DNA from: Gavia stellata
Lineage: Eukaryota > Chordata > Aves > Gaviiformes > Gaviidae
Assembly: GCF_030936135.1 (NCBI RefSeq)
Contig: NC_082600.1
Coordinates: 27,535,943-27,599,942, forward strand
Length of the DNA stretch: 64,000 nucleotides
Reading direction: 5' to 3'
Below are positions 10,828 to 25,800 of this stretch, in pieces. How positions within the stretch are numbered: position 1 is the first letter of the stretch; the number at the start of each line of letters is the position of its first letter. Below the pieces are notes generated by a model, which worked only from the letters and a program-made list of their open reading frames with translations, was not told the origin of the DNA and searched no databases. The translations under genes and the position numbers were made by a program.

Positions 10828-13800
10828 ATGTCATCTTCCACACTTCCTATCCTTCTAGCATTGGCATTTTCGTCTTTGTCCTTTGTTCTTTCCCATTCAA
10901 ACAGGGAGATGTGGTTTCAGGATTTCTTTCCACCTAATGTGTGCCCTATAAATGCCAAAGCCAACACTTTTTATGGCATAATGTTTGACGCAGGAAGCAC
11001 TGGAACCCGGATTCACATTTACACCTTTGTGCAGAAGAGTCCAGGTAAGACCCTGTGTCAGTTTGTGCACTTGGAGTATGTTGACTTAGGTTCCAACTTC
11101 CCAAAAGAGGATTTTTTTCCCAACACAGCATTTGGGAACAACTGAAGATTTCTACAGTTTATCCTTCAAATAGAATCACAGAATCACTAAGGTTGGAAAA
11201 GACCTGTAAGATCATCAAGTCCAACCTTAAAAAACCAAAAAACCACCACCCACAAAAAAAAAAAAAAAAAACAAACCACAACACACCAAAAACCAACCCA
11301 CCCAACACCACACAGCACCATGCCCAACCTCTGGTCCTCTGGCAGATGATTATTGTCCATTTGTGGTGGTGTTTTGCTGTGAAATTATCTTCTTTGTAGA
11401 CCTTTTGAAACTCAGAGGTTTAATTCTGGGTATACTGGAGTGTTCTGCATTTCCAAAGATTTTAATGTATGTAGCTGTTTAAAGGAATGTCTCACTGCGT
11501 TGGAAAGAGACTTACACTGTTTTTGTCAAGTTGCTTGTTACCTTGAATTATATCGCGAGATACTTAAATTCTGCGTATGTTTATATGTCACATTTTGTAG
11601 CAAATTAAAATCAGTAAATTAAAGAGTTATAAGCACCGAAGGTCTGAGCTGTTTCCAGGAGAACTCCTGTGCACAGATGCACCAAGCTCCAGTATATCTG
11701 CTTCTGACACAGCGCAGAGGTACCCAAGTTGGCTGCACACGCAACAGGATTCAAGAGGGTAGATTTAGCTTGGATAACAGTGAGCCAGCAAATTTGCAGA
11801 GGTTGAAGGCTCGTTGATAGGACTCAGCTAATAAGCTCTTCAGGGCCATGCATAGTACCTACATGGCTTTACATGATTTCAGCCTTAGTTTGGAAGGACT
11901 GGTACAATGTCCACCTCTGATGGACTCAGGCTGACTTGTAATAGGCAATACTCTGGGATAGCTTCTAGACCCAAGCTGCTCTGGGAACAATGGTCACACT
12001 TGTTCGGCTTTGCAGGCAAGTGCTTGAGCCCAGTCAGCTCTGTTCTGTGTTTGTGAGTTGGATGAATCACCTAAGGATAATCAGGAGTTGATTCTGTGTG
12101 TCTTAATATGAATTAGTATTTCACAATTAGCTTGGGGACAGAAAGGGAAAGAAAATTTATTAAGATTAGGCAACAGTCATACTACATTGCTATAACTCAT
12201 TGTCATTCACAAATGCAAAATTAACATACTACTAATTATAACAACATGTTCTTAATAAATTGTTTGTGAACTTGGAGGATACAAGGGCAACATTATGTTA
12301 AATATGTTCCTGAAGTGAAGGAGCAGTGTTTGTTTTGGGAGGGGAATAGTATTGTTTGCAAGGGGAAATCAAGGTTAGTCACTATAGGGGATGCAAGCAA
12401 CCTTTTTTGAAACTAAAGAAAAAGATTCAAGTTGTTGACTGTTTCATGTAATGTTTCATTTGTGCAGAAAACCCTCTAGAGTTGGAAGGGGAAATCTTTG
12501 AGTCTGTGAAGCCAGGTCTTTCTGCATATGCTGATCAGCCTGAAAAGGTAAGGCTCTCCTTCATTCCCTGTGAGCTGGTCTTGCGTCTACTATCAGTTGG
12601 ACTCTTACCAAGCAGTTCAAGTATTACTAGTTGTAATTGCAGAGAGTCAAGAAAAAATGTAAAGATTCTACTGCTGGCTCTCTAAACCTATTGCTCTACT
12701 TTTGAGAATTAATTTCTACACAGTGAAATGGGAGCCGTTGTTTTACATACCTCATCAACGGAACAATGGTTTAATTGCTTAAATGCTATATATAACCAGA
12801 CTATATACCTTTGAGAATTTCAAAGACAAAGTGATTTTTGGCTCTAGCAGCATCCATATTCAATGTTTATTTCCCTTATAGCTACCCCAAATATGATGAA
12901 ATATATACTCTTGTCTCATTCACTAATAATTTTCTCAGTTTTTTGTTTTGGTTGAAATTGTCAGTGCTGGTCACAGTTCAAAATTGGCATATTTTGATTT
13001 GTTTAGTTTAGAAGTAAGGGGTTAAGACTGCGGGGGTTTTCTTTTTCAGTCATGTTAGACTGACAAGCAAAGAGGATTCATTTCTCTGACTCCTACAAAT
13101 GTTTAATTTTTTTTCATGTGTACAGTCAGATCTAGAAAAGTTCATTTTTAATATGTTAGGGAGAAGGGGAAGAATAAAGCTGCACTTAGCAGGTTAAGTC
13201 AGGCCTTAATATTTCTCAAAGTGTATTCTCTATCATCAGACTTCCAATAATTTGTTTTGATTCTTTGCTGTTATCTTTGGAACCATGGCTTGGAAAACAC
13301 TACTCAATGATACGTAGGATTTGTTTCAGTCATGCTCAGTTCAAATATTTGATTACAGTTGTAGCTGAATAATGATTTACGTACAGGCAGTTACTCTTCT
13401 ACTGCCTCAGGACTTTTGTTGTTTTGTTTATATAGAGAGTTTTTCAAAACACAGTTGGACAGTTCCATTTCCCACAATCAGATGTATTAATTAACATATA
13501 AATTTATTATTTTAATAAGAAATTGAAGTTAGGCGCAATCCTCTTTATTTTCAAATGGGGCTGTTGTGAATTCGTGCACAGTACACTTGATCCGTGCTAC
13601 TCCATTGGATCAGGAGTCAGAAACAAGCAACAGAGCAGAGAGAGCTAAAATAATACTGTTGTTGTGATACACAGGGCCAGTCCTGAAGTAAGCTGTCATT
13701 TTCCAGATCCCCTGTGCTGACAGTAAGCTCTTTCACAAGCTAAAGGAGGTGCCAGAGAAATGATAGACTAGATACTCCACCTTGTGTGCTTTAGCAGTGT

Positions 13801-16800
13801 TGGAGTTGGGGGCTAGCATAGGGGGAGTTTCAGGTTTCTCAGTTTGTTCAGCTGCATTCAGTGCTACAGGAATTTGAGTGAGAAACTTCATGGAAAAGTG
13901 AATGGCTTTTGGATTTTTTTTTTTTAAATTTTGATGAGATCTCCCATTATTTCACTAAATTGTTTTGTTTGTTGGGTAGGAGAGGAGAAGAACTCACCCC
14001 AAAAGAAGTTTCTAGACATTTCATAGGAGAATGTTTATTGCTAACACCGGACTGTAATTGTTAGAACAGTCTAAAAAATTGGGAGCCCAGCAGTGATGCC
14101 TGTACCTCATGTGGTAACCATTCTACAGCTGGGATTTTAATTACACTACTTGCTATGGACACACTTGGAATTCTTACATTGCATTTAGTGAAATCTACAG
14201 ACATTCCTCCTGACCTTTGCAGCTTCAGTCCGTAATTGTAACATTTAGTTTCATCTTATTATCCAGATATTGTTACCTCTCCTCCCTCCATCCTTTCAAG
14301 TAATACTTTCCACAAACAATGACATATCTCTTGCCTAAAATATATCTCTGAATACACTCATCCTTCCAATGCAGACATTTTCTCTAAGGTTCTTATGAGA
14401 TGTCTAGCACAGTTTTTATCCTTATCTTGGGTGAGGATGAGGAATCTTCTGCTATTGAATACTGGTTTCACTAGTGTTGAGGGGGAATTGGGAGGCCTAT
14501 TTTCTGATGGCCTGTAGAAGGAAACCAACAAACAACATCTTTTTCCTTTTAGGGTGCTGAAACCGTCAAAAGATTGCTGGATATGGCCATAGATGCTGTG
14601 CCACCTCATCTCTGGAAGACGACCCCGGTAGTGTTAAAAGCCACAGCTGGACTGCGCTTGCTGTCGGAGGAGAAAGCTCAGGCTCTGCTTTTAGAGGTAA
14701 TACTAAGATCTTTTGGATGCACTAGTATTGCTCTCCTGTTTTGTCTTTCATGACTCAGTTCTCCATTATATTTAGCATAAGAGAATTGCAGCTGTGAAAT
14801 GAACTGTAATCCCATGATAGTATGAAACTCATGGACTTTACAGACTTTCTTGTATGGTCCTGAAATCCTGTGTTTTGATGTGGATAGAAGGCATGGGGAG
14901 AGAGAACTACAATACTTGTTTTTCTTTCCTGGCCCTTGAAAGAAGGAGAATTTTGTCTTCTCCACACACTTGTCTTATTTTATACTGCTGTGAAAAATAA
15001 AACTTTCTCTGTCACCATCAGAGCAGAACAGGACTCTTAAGACCAAGGAACCTAATCATTATTTCTTTCTTCAGGTGAGAGAAGTCTTTGAGGAATCACC
15101 ATTTCTTGTTCCAGAGGACAGTGTTAGCATCATGGACGGGTCTTATGAAGGTATGTTTTAGAAAGAGGAAAAAGTGAAAGCAAAGAGAAATGGGGGAAAG
15201 AGAGAAAGAGATTTTATGAACCTGAGAGGGAAAGAGAAATGGTCACTAAACTGAGGGGAAAAAATAAAAGGTTTCTAGCCCTGTTTGAAACAATGCAATC
15301 CTGCTTTTCCTAGGAGAAGCTGATTACTTGGTCACCTGTTTTGCTACAAATGCAGATACACAAAGAGTTTTGAGTTAGCTAGATGAAGGTTCATCCAAAA
15401 CCTTCTGAGGTTCCAGAAGAGAACCTTATCTCAGAAATAAGTATGGAGGCTAACCAGCTGAAGTCTGCTCTTGGGAACTCGTGGGAAAAAAAGACGGTGT
15501 CCACCTCTGAAAGGCTACACGATGATATATAGCAAGCTAGGAACCTTATGGGAAGTGCCTAGTAAATTCTGCAATATCAGCATTAAAAATAATTATTATG
15601 ATTAGGTCATCAATTTTCGGGTTAAGGTTGGAAGCATTGTGAATATTAGAGGAGAATGAAGGATAATTGGCAAGTATTAAAAAATTAGGTAACAAATAAT
15701 AAAACAATAAATTAAAAAAATATTCCGTTTGGAAAAATGCAGCTAGTAAAGTAGCAAAGGAAGTAACCTAAAATACAAGAAAAGGTGAAATATGTGGTAG
15801 GTTTGGAGTGAGTGATGATTTTGCTGTGCAGAACAGACCACTGTAACATTTTGGCTACATATCCAGACATACTACCTGAGAGAATAGACAGGTAATAATC
15901 CTTCTGTATGGATGCCTGATAAGAGCCATCTGTGATGTTAGATTCAGTTCTGAACACTTCATTATGGCAGATATATTGCCCATTTGGAAGGTGTTCAAGG
16001 AAAGCAAAAAGAACTATCACAACACTTATACAACTAATAAATGGAGGAAGATTAAAGAGGAAAATCTGTTCATGTGGGCCAAGAGAAAAGGAGAAGTAAC
16101 ATGAAGTCTGCAAGTATTTGATGAAGTACAGTGCAATGTGGAATATGTCGCTAGGATTAACGGGTGAATTGTATAGTAGGGAGAAGTGTTGTATTGACAA
16201 TGAGGCATAATAGAATAGAGCACAGTGTAGCCTGCCAAGGTTTATTTTAAAGTCCCACCTCTTCTACTGTCACATGTTTGCCTATGTTTGGGTGAGAATC
16301 ATGCCAGCGTCAAGCAAGCTGCTGGAGTCAAAGAGGAGTTGTTTGTGTTTTACTGATTGTCACTATGTCTGTAGTGCAATTAGAGAAACCACAACATTAA
16401 AACACAGAGTGGTGTGTATGCAGTTTTCAGATTAGGAATTGAAATGCTGGGGGGAAAAAGTGCCCAAGGAAACTTGCGCATTGTGTTGGTTTGTTACTTC
16501 TTTGCATATTGTTTGGATAATAGACGTGATCTGTGCATGCTGCAGTTGTGTGGATATTACAAACATTCTACCTGTCCCAGCTTAGTAGATTTTAATGAAT
16601 CAATAATGCATCATACCACTTGATTATAAGTTTGAATTAATCTCTGGCGTATGGGGCGGTTACATTAAGTTAGTAATTATTTCCAGGTAAATAAATAACA
16701 TGTGGAAGGGTGGTAAGGGTGGGCAGGAGTTTGTGGGAGTATTCAGTGGTGACTTTTCTTTTCCTTTTTCACTCTTTGCAGGAATTTTAGCCTGGATCAC

Positions 16801-19800
16801 TGTGAACTTTTTGACAGGTAGTTAATTCTGTAGAACTGCTCTCTAAATGTGAACTTGAGTCTCTTCGGCAGAGGTGATCAGCCTAAGTTCCTCTGCCTTG
16901 GTTGCTATGTCCTGCTTTTCCTCCCCACTGTGGCACCAGTGCTAAAGCAGTGGATTGTCTTGGGAAGACTGTGTTCCAGGGGGTGAGCCACACCTGTAGT
17001 AAGGAGGCATCTTAATCCAGAAGGTGCCAGGATTTACTTGGGACTGTGAGGCACTGTCAAGCTGGTTTCTGTAATGTATATAGGGGAGTGGTGCTGCTAA
17101 TCTGTTAGAAGGTGGGAAACGAGGTTTTACAATGTTCTTCATCCCAGCATGAACTATGCAACTAAAATGATGTAACAGGTAATGATGCACTGGTGCTTTA
17201 GCCCTACTGGCTCTAAGAAGTTCTGGGAATGCAATCCAGTGATGAGAAAAGAAAATCAGTACTCTAGTAGACACATGAGCAAGCAAAAAAGCTGCTGTGG
17301 GTGAAGAGAAATTTTAATAGCTGGTTCTGCTCTTACTATGCTTCCTCTCCTACTGCTCTTGACCAGCTATATGGTGGTGGCAAAATTTATGTACTCTCCC
17401 TGACAGTCTTCTGCAGGAGGTACTTTGTCTCTTACTTTCAGCTTTTGCTGGATACCTAGAAATTTATCTGCTGTTGTCTCTTTGGAGGTGAAATTGGAAT
17501 CAAGGAAGAAAGTCCTATGAATCTTTGCATAATATCTTCTGTTTGCCTGCCTTTTTCTCTGTGTTGTTTTTTGTCTTTGAAGGCCAGCTCAGCCCTCCTG
17601 TATTGGTGTGATAAAGTGATAACTTGGTGGCTGCCTGAACATGCATGCAGTATTTTGCACTTGGGGCTGTTCTGAGCATGATGTTGTTTGCAGGGCAGCT
17701 GTCTGGCCAGAACCAGCATACTGTTGGGACTCTGGACTTGGGAGGAGCCTCAACCCAAATCACATTCCTGCCACGGTTTGAGGTGAGGAGTCGTTAAAAG
17801 TGCACGGATTGGGACTGCAGGGCCGGTGGAGAGACCTGAGCACTGCTGTGCTCTCTAATGTCATTTTGTCAGCACTGGCACAAGCAGAACATTTGTATTT
17901 CTGTTCCCTTTGACATCACCAGTTGGCGGATAGGCACTTGCAAACAAAAGAGCCTGGATAACAAGCAAGAAAAAAGAAAGAAAGCAAATGGGTAAAAACA
18001 AAGAGAAACAGCTTTTGTTTTCTAGACCCAGGCTGGGAGAGCCCCAATAATGCAGACAAATTATTTTGTATTCAGTAAATGTAGAACATTTCCAGGGAGT
18101 ATTCTTGCATATTACAAGAAATTTAGGGTCTGCTATGAGTTTGTTTTTGTTTGTTTGGTTTGGGTTTTTTCCATTCCAGTCTGATAGCAGATCCTCACTA
18201 AATTTTGGAAGGGGGTGTCTCATCGGGCAAACGTCTTTTATAATAGCACAGCAAATCCCTCTTTGTTTTGTTATCAATTTCTTCTCATTTTCTTTGGGAA
18301 TTCCCTTCTGCCCCTCGGTCCGTCTCTGCTGGATTTGTCAGGAATTCTATAGCTCTTTAGAAACAGTTTGAACTGGGACCCAAGGCTAAAGTTTGCATGG
18401 GAAAATGACATGGGTATTGGAATGGCACTATAGCATTCTGTGCCTTGATATTGTGAAGTTGGTTTTGTCCCCCTTTCTGAAGGAGTCCTTTGTTTAACAT
18501 TTTTTTTGTTCATAGAAGTTGAGATTCTCAAAGAATGTTTGGGGACCACAAAACACATGGTTTTCATATGAGGATATTTTAATTCTGCAATAGTGGGTCA
18601 TGTTGAAACATGACATGCAACCTTATCCTGTTCAGCAAAGCCTCAAGTACTCTGGGTTTGCCCTCTGTTTTGTGTTGATAACACCTGCTGAAGTGGGCAC
18701 TGGACCAACAGGAAAGGGTGTTGCATGTCAGGGTTTTAGAGAATAAATAGAGCTGTGAAGTAGGCTGAACTGCAGCTCAGGATTCAAACGTCTCAGAGCC
18801 TTGCAGGAAAATGCCTTCAGGGTTTGTTACTGACCAGGACCAATGGTGTGAATTCGTAGGGCAGTGTAGAAGTCAAGGTTCATGTTGCCTGCTTGTACGC
18901 TATGTGTGCTTCTCGCCTGTATTGTCAAGTTCATACAAAAAAAGCACATACATAGCTCAGTATGTTTCTGAAGAGTTTTTCCCATCTGATGGAATTAGCA
19001 GGGATTTCCCCCTTTGATTTTCAGAGGGTTTTTTTCCCTCCCTGCAATCTGAGGCAGTCACGTGTTTGCTCTTGGATTAATTTTGAACAGAATACTGTAA
19101 TAGTAAGAGATTCATTAATGAAATATAGATTGCAAGCAAATAAAGGACATAATCGTAACTGCATGGAGCTGTTTTTAAGATAGTGTATGCTTCTCATGGT
19201 ATTATTGCCAAAGTGATAAGCAACTGAAAACCAATCATAATGATTATGAAATTGTCTGTCTGGTGCCCGCCTCATTTGGGAGGGGTGTGAAGTTTTCTAC
19301 ATTTTTGTGAAAGTAAGGCATGAAAAAAGTTGTTTTCTTCAAACAACTTTTTTTCAGGATCTCTCCTTTTAAAAAGCTTTTGTGATGTAAGGTTTAGGAA
19401 CAGAACTCAAAATATGGCAGGGTCTGGGTGTGTTGGGTCAAGGATGTGACTGTCATTCCAATGAAAATCTGCTTGGGGCCCAAAACAAATTTCAGTTTGT
19501 ATTTGTTCAGGAGAAACTCATGCTGAATACTGCCAAATCTCTTTCAGCTTCCAGCAGGCTTCTGTCTAGGACTCTACAATTCCAGATCTGGGTTATTTTT
19601 GCTGTATCTGCTTACTTGAATGGTAACTACAGGGTCTCTGCAGCTTCAGTCCTCTCTGAGATTCTGCTGCTTGGCCCAGAGTAACAGAGTGTCTGATAGG
19701 AATGCACGGGGCCAAGAAGGGATGGAAGAATGAGGTCACTAGCAGAGGAAAGACAGAAACTGGGATTGAGATCTTGGGGACTGGAAGTAAAGGAACAGCA

Positions 19801-22800
19801 AATGAGCCCTGAACTGGTTCAGATTTACAAGAATATGAGTCTAGCAAGAAGGTAGGGACTGAGTACCAGTGGGTTGGTACTGGAGGTGTGCACAGAGGGG
19901 AGACTGTGAAAGGAGGAAAACTGGAGGTGGTGAGACAAGAGGTTAATTTAGAAGAAAGCATTTAAACCTGGAGGTAAAGCAGCCCTAAGACTGGGAGTGA
20001 GTTGTCACAGTGTTTCCTTGAGTATCAGCATGACATTTAACATGGTGAAAATGTGACCTATACTTTACTTTGCATTTCCTATTCTTCTGAGTTCTAGAAT
20101 TGAGATGTTTAGCCTGACTTGCAAAAGTTCATAGTGCTTCTAGTGCAGCTAGTTTCGATGGGGATTCTGTATATACAGACTAGCACATAAGTACTCTGAA
20201 AAATTCAGGTATCTTGAATTAGAAAGTATGTTCATCCTGATCTGTTACATTGAAGTAACACAAAGATGCATATAAATAAACTCAGTGTTAAAAGCTGCAG
20301 ATATTACAGCAGTGGGCACCATTGGAAAACTGTTCTTTGTTTTCAAAGCAGATCAGATGAGTGTGCTGTAAACCCTATGGGTATATCTGTGATATTACTT
20401 TGAAGTTGGTTATTTTTTATTGCATAATAGAAACTAAAAGATTTCTTCTTTTACTTAACTTTTAGGAAACTTTGAAGGAAACCCCTGGGGATTTTCTTAC
20501 CTCATTTGAAATGTTTAATAGCACCTACAAGCTCTATACACACAGGTGAGGAGCAAAAAGGCTGCTGTTTCTGCTGGGGAAAATCAGTCAGTCTTTCTGC
20601 AGCCCCTGAGCTAACCACAAATGGCTGTGTCATCCCGTTACCAGCTGGTGGGACCATGACGTTTATACTAGTTTTCTTATCTGCTTGAAACATTAGTTGA
20701 AGTAGAACATGACATTAATTGACTGGAAACATTCCAGGGTCATAGGTAATATCACTGCAAGGGAATATCAGTCAGTCTGTCAAATGAAGAGGAAGCATTA
20801 TGAGTCACTATATTTAAGGAGAAGAATTCTTATTACTGGATTCAAGCTAAATATTCTGGACCAAGCAGAAAGGTGAATATCATGCCAGTAGTCAGAACTA
20901 AAGCTGGTCAGAGATTTGGAAAGAAGGACCTTCCTGAGACTTTTTCCTTCTTAGTTCGAAATGGCACATCTCATCAGCAACTGGACAAAAAGTAAAACCT
21001 AGACTGATGTAAACCAAAGAGAGACAACCACAGGCAGCTGATACAGACCATGGAGCACAGCGGATTCTTGAACCAATTGGAGGGGATACTTGGCCTGGAA
21101 TAATATAACTGTGCTTACTGCGTTAAGCTAACAAGTTTCTGAGATGTTTGCAGTGAAATCCAGAGAGTTTACGTGCATGACTTACAGTCCAGTGAGAACT
21201 CGACCATGTATAATAGAGAGTTGGTCTTAGCCTGTACTAGTGGGATGAAGACTATCATCTCAGTTACAGAATATGCTTACTTGACAGCAAAGCTGGTTTA
21301 ATAGTCCTCCTCTCCTACTGCTTACATTTACTAATGTACCTGATTGCTGTATTCACCAATACAGTCCATTAGATCACTTAAAATAATTGGGATTGAAAAT
21401 CATCTCCTGAAAAATGAGGGAGCTGGAGGTTAGTTTAACTCTGATTATTCTGTAAACATTTGTATTGACATGACTAATGGGATAAGTAGCCAAACATAGA
21501 GGTGAGAATGAAAGGCCAACAGGTTTTTAATCAGGCTGTGTTGCTGAAGCCAGCAACATGTAATGGCATTCTCATAGATGTTGTTCACATCCTAGCTTGT
21601 AATGAGTATAGTGGTAATCTGTGGAATCAAACAGAGGTGAATTTCACACAAAGGCATAGCTCCCATTTAGTGGGAGGTTCTGCAGTTCTCCTATTAGTTC
21701 TGCCCTAAGAGCACACAGTCTTATGTGTGTGACATATGAATGGCCATCCTGTTCCCCATGCACTCCTCACATACCCTTCTTTCTCCCTTGTTTTTAAGAC
21801 TGCGTTTTTGCTTTTCATGAATGTCTTGTAGAAATGTCACATCAGCTCTAACCACTTTCTGCAGTTTTAGATTTATGCATTTTACAGCTCTTTGTAATTC
21901 TTGGGTTTCTGTCACTCTTTTGGTACTTGGAATTCTTCTGGCAAAGGGAACTCTCTGTTTTAGAGAGGGAAGACTTATGGGAAGCAGAGGAAGGAAATTT
22001 GGTTTGGGTGTTTCAGGATTTAGGAAGAGGCTGTGGGTGAAGCATACCAGATGTGCAAGAATTAAAACACTAATGCCTTTCTTGGTTGTTTGCAGCTATT
22101 TGGGGTTTGGACTAAAAGCTGCCAGACTAGCAACGCTTGGAGCTTTGAATATGGAAGGTATGTTCATATGATAGAACATCCAAGATTTTTGAAGAGATGG
22201 TTGGACTTAATCTTGTGTCAGCAGCCCAGTTCCTGTGTCTTCACTTCTGTATCTTGTGCTTTCATATGTTTTTGCTGGTATAGATCTGTCTGGAAACAGG
22301 CTGCTGCTTGTTAAGGAGTTGTCTTGTGAGACAGCTGCTTCTCCCTATTTCTATGTTCAGCCAGCAGTGAGAATGAGTGCAAATTCCAGAAATGCACACA
22401 TGGGAACATACAAACACCATGTAGACGTGGTCAGCCACAAACGCACAGCTTTATCAGCATCCACAGAAATACAAACAGCATGAATAGATCCTTCTCCTAA
22501 GGATTGCTGCTTACACCAAACCCACTTTATAGGTCTCTCTGGTATCTTCCTGGCCTGCCATGTTCCCCCAGACCCACTGTTGTATTCAATGACTAGTCTA
22601 GGTTGAAGTCCATGAGCATATCACACACGCTTTCACTCACTAACCTGAATGCATACTCACATTCCTGAGTCTTTCCAGTCTCTGACCCAGACCTTAAGTC
22701 CTTCCAGTCTTCATGCCCAGACCTTGGGCCTTTTGTCCAGCTTCTGGCCAGGACCTGGGGTCTTTCCACCTTCTGGATTCTTACTTGCCAGCTAAATGGA

Positions 22801-25800
22801 CTTGCGTTAATTACTGGAATGTACTCAAATCAAAAATAGTTGGTAATAGGGTTTAAGAAGAAGATAGGACAGACTGCAGTGATTGGTCACAAGGCTCAGC
22901 CAGAAAAGCACACTGACCAGCTGCCTGATTACTTGTGCTTGCCACCTTCTGTCGTCCCCTCCATTTTCCCATACTTGTACTTCCCTGGTCCCTTGATTCA
23001 CCCTTTCCCTTTAAGCCTTCCCCTAAACATCCCATAGTAAATTTTGCACAGTCCCACAATCCCCCTCAATCATTCTGTAAGAAGTTTGTTTTTTCTGTGA
23101 GACCTGTGCTGGCCACAATAATCATGTTTTCTTCTTATTAGTTACAGTATTTCTGGTTGAACCCTTCAAGGGTAACTTCAGTGGATCCTGTAGTGGCCAT
23201 TGATCAGTGTCTTAGGAGTTTTTGTCTTCATTGCTCAGTTGCTTTATTGCTCTTCGTTATCTGCTGTTTGTTAGGATTTGTGTATCTGTGTGTTTAATTA
23301 ATTACCTCTCTTGTTTCTTGTCTTCTGTGGTGAACAGCCATTATCCAGATATCCTTCTACCATTTATCGCTCATTCATAAATGACAAGCCCAGCTGCTCT
23401 GCAGTTTGCAGGATAAAACAGACACAACTTTTCCAGGCTGAGACTGATCCTTAATCAGTTTGTTCAGCATCCATCAATTCAGATTTGCCTACTTTTGCTT
23501 AAAGACCTTAACAAAGATCTTTCAGCCTATTCTTTCCTGGTTCTGCATATTGATCGATAACTGTGTTAAATTTTACCCTTTGTGACTCTCCCCTCTGGTT
23601 TCATTCCAGCTGTGGATGGACAAATGTTCCGCAGTTCTTGTTTGCCAAAGCAGCTGGAGGCAGAGTGGCACTTTGGGGGAGTGAAATACCGGTATGGTGG
23701 CAACAAAGAAGGTAAACTAAGGAGACTTCTTGCTTCTTGTAAGATAAGTCTTGTCTTCAGAATCTAAGTTTTTCCTTGGCAAATACTCCGTCAGTTACTT
23801 CGGGTTATGAAGGATACCTGTCCAGTCATAGGTATGGACTTTTGACAGAGCCACAGAAAAATCTGAAGATGTAAGAGTAGCTGGCCTGCACGCTCCATAT
23901 TCTGAGATCACTCTCTGTGATCTCTTATTACAAATGTTACCTTTATAGGAAACATTAAGAGTTACTTGTGCAAATAAGAGAGCTTTTTCTGAGGCTTTGA
24001 GCTAAGTGCAAAAACTGTGGCTGTGTTAGGGTACAGTAACTGGTAGGCCAAACCAATAGGTGGAACTATTTCTTAAGATACTATCCCTAATGCTGCATAT
24101 AGAGGGTGAAGCTGCTACCCTCGGTGACTAAACAGAGCCCTTTTGTGACTGATTTGCTTTGCTTTACAGTGGGGAACACGAAAGCTGAGTTGCAGATCTG
24201 GTGTGTGTGGAGTGGATTGATAAAACTACAGTGTGAGGGAGAGGGAGAGTAAGGTTTTATCTAGCAGGTGGTAGCAAATGAGTAAATGAGATTCTGCTGA
24301 CCACAGAACATAACAATGGGAGTTTTGCCTGATGTGGAGGAAGCTTTTCATGCACCTACACTAGTTTGTGCAGCGCACCTTTCAGATATTGCTATGATCT
24401 GCTCTAACCAGTTCTAGCTGATGATGGTGATTTAGAGTCCTTGTCTACATGCAGGTGCCATGCTGGATTACAGAAGGGATATCTTAAGTTCTCACCTCTT
24501 CTGATGCTTTAATCTCTGCGTCTTCCCTTTTCCATCCTGTTGCTACTGATTCTTCTGTCTCCTGGATATGCCTCTTTGGCTTACCCCATCTGTGTTTGTC
24601 CCGACAGGAGAAACAGGATTCAAGCCTTGCTACTTGGAAGTACTCAAGGTTGTCAAAGGGAAACTGCACCAACCAGATGAGATTCGTGGAAGTTCCTTCT
24701 ATGCTTTTTCCTATTACTATGATCGCGCAGTTGACATCAACCTAATTGGTAAATTGGGTTGGGATAATCTACTATGTGTGAACATGTCAACCAGAAGGTG
24801 GACAGAGGAACCCTGGAGGCTGGAGCCATGGGGAGCAGGGAAAAGGAATGGTGTTGAGAGAGAGGAAATACACCAAAGGCCTTCAGGGAATGAACACGTA
24901 TCTGTCAGTGCAGTTTGATGTTCGGAGTTCAGCAGATGAGACTTGTGCTCTGAGCTCCAGTTATACCTGCAGCTCTGTCCTCTTACCAACAGATCTCGCT
25001 CCTGGTGCAGCTTCACTGAGTTGCACTCTAGGGTCAACTTAGATATAGAACACAAATGCTTTAAGGTCTATGATGATGTTTTCTCACCTCTTTTCAGATT
25101 ATGAAGAGGGAGGTGTTCTGGAAGTGAAAGATTTTGAAAGAAAAGCCAAAGAAGGTAATAGTCATGAGACTTGGGAAACTGGTGGGGATGAGAAATAACA
25201 AAAATATGAATGTCTATAGGCAGTACATAATGCGAGTTTGACTTTTAAAAAGAAGTTTGTTTAACCTTTATTCCATTTATACCTTCTATGTAATGTTACT
25301 TCGATTTTATTAGCCAACACCTGTAACTGTTGCAGAAGAAAGTACTGAAGAGCAGTGAAGGGAAACAAACTGTTAGCGGCTTCACGCTTCTGTTCAGGAG
25401 AGGAGGGAGATAGTTCATAAATGTCAGTACAAAAGAAAGTGGATTTGCTGTATCAAGAGCTCCTTCTGTCAAACTGGAACTCTGAGTTTAGGAGAATGCA
25501 GACTTCTATAAGTCTGTCACCTTAAATCAGTTTTAATCTAACAAAATGGAGGGAGACAGCAGAGGTTGTTTAAGTCTGACAGCCTCTTTGCATTCCTTTC
25601 CCTCCCCCTGACTTTTTTTCCTGAGTGCTTGTTCCAGTTTTGTACCTACCTCCTGTGAGGAAAAAAAAAAGAGCTCCCACCTTGCCATGATACTGATGGC
25701 TAAAACTTTAGCTTACGGAGCAAGACATTACCTCTGAATTGTGATAATCCTCATGATGATTAGTAGACTCTATTTGTAACCAGAAGATGCTTAATTATGT

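Noticed and set aside
15712-16200. Minus-strand open frame of 162 codons in an ENTPD5 intron
   Set aside because: Phe/Ser/Leu-rich translation of AT-rich intron, with no known domain and no conserved exon boundaries.
22141-22215. Possible CR1 fragment ('gatggttggacttaatcttg')
   Set aside because: Only a dozen or so bases resemble CR1; the characteristic tail is missing.
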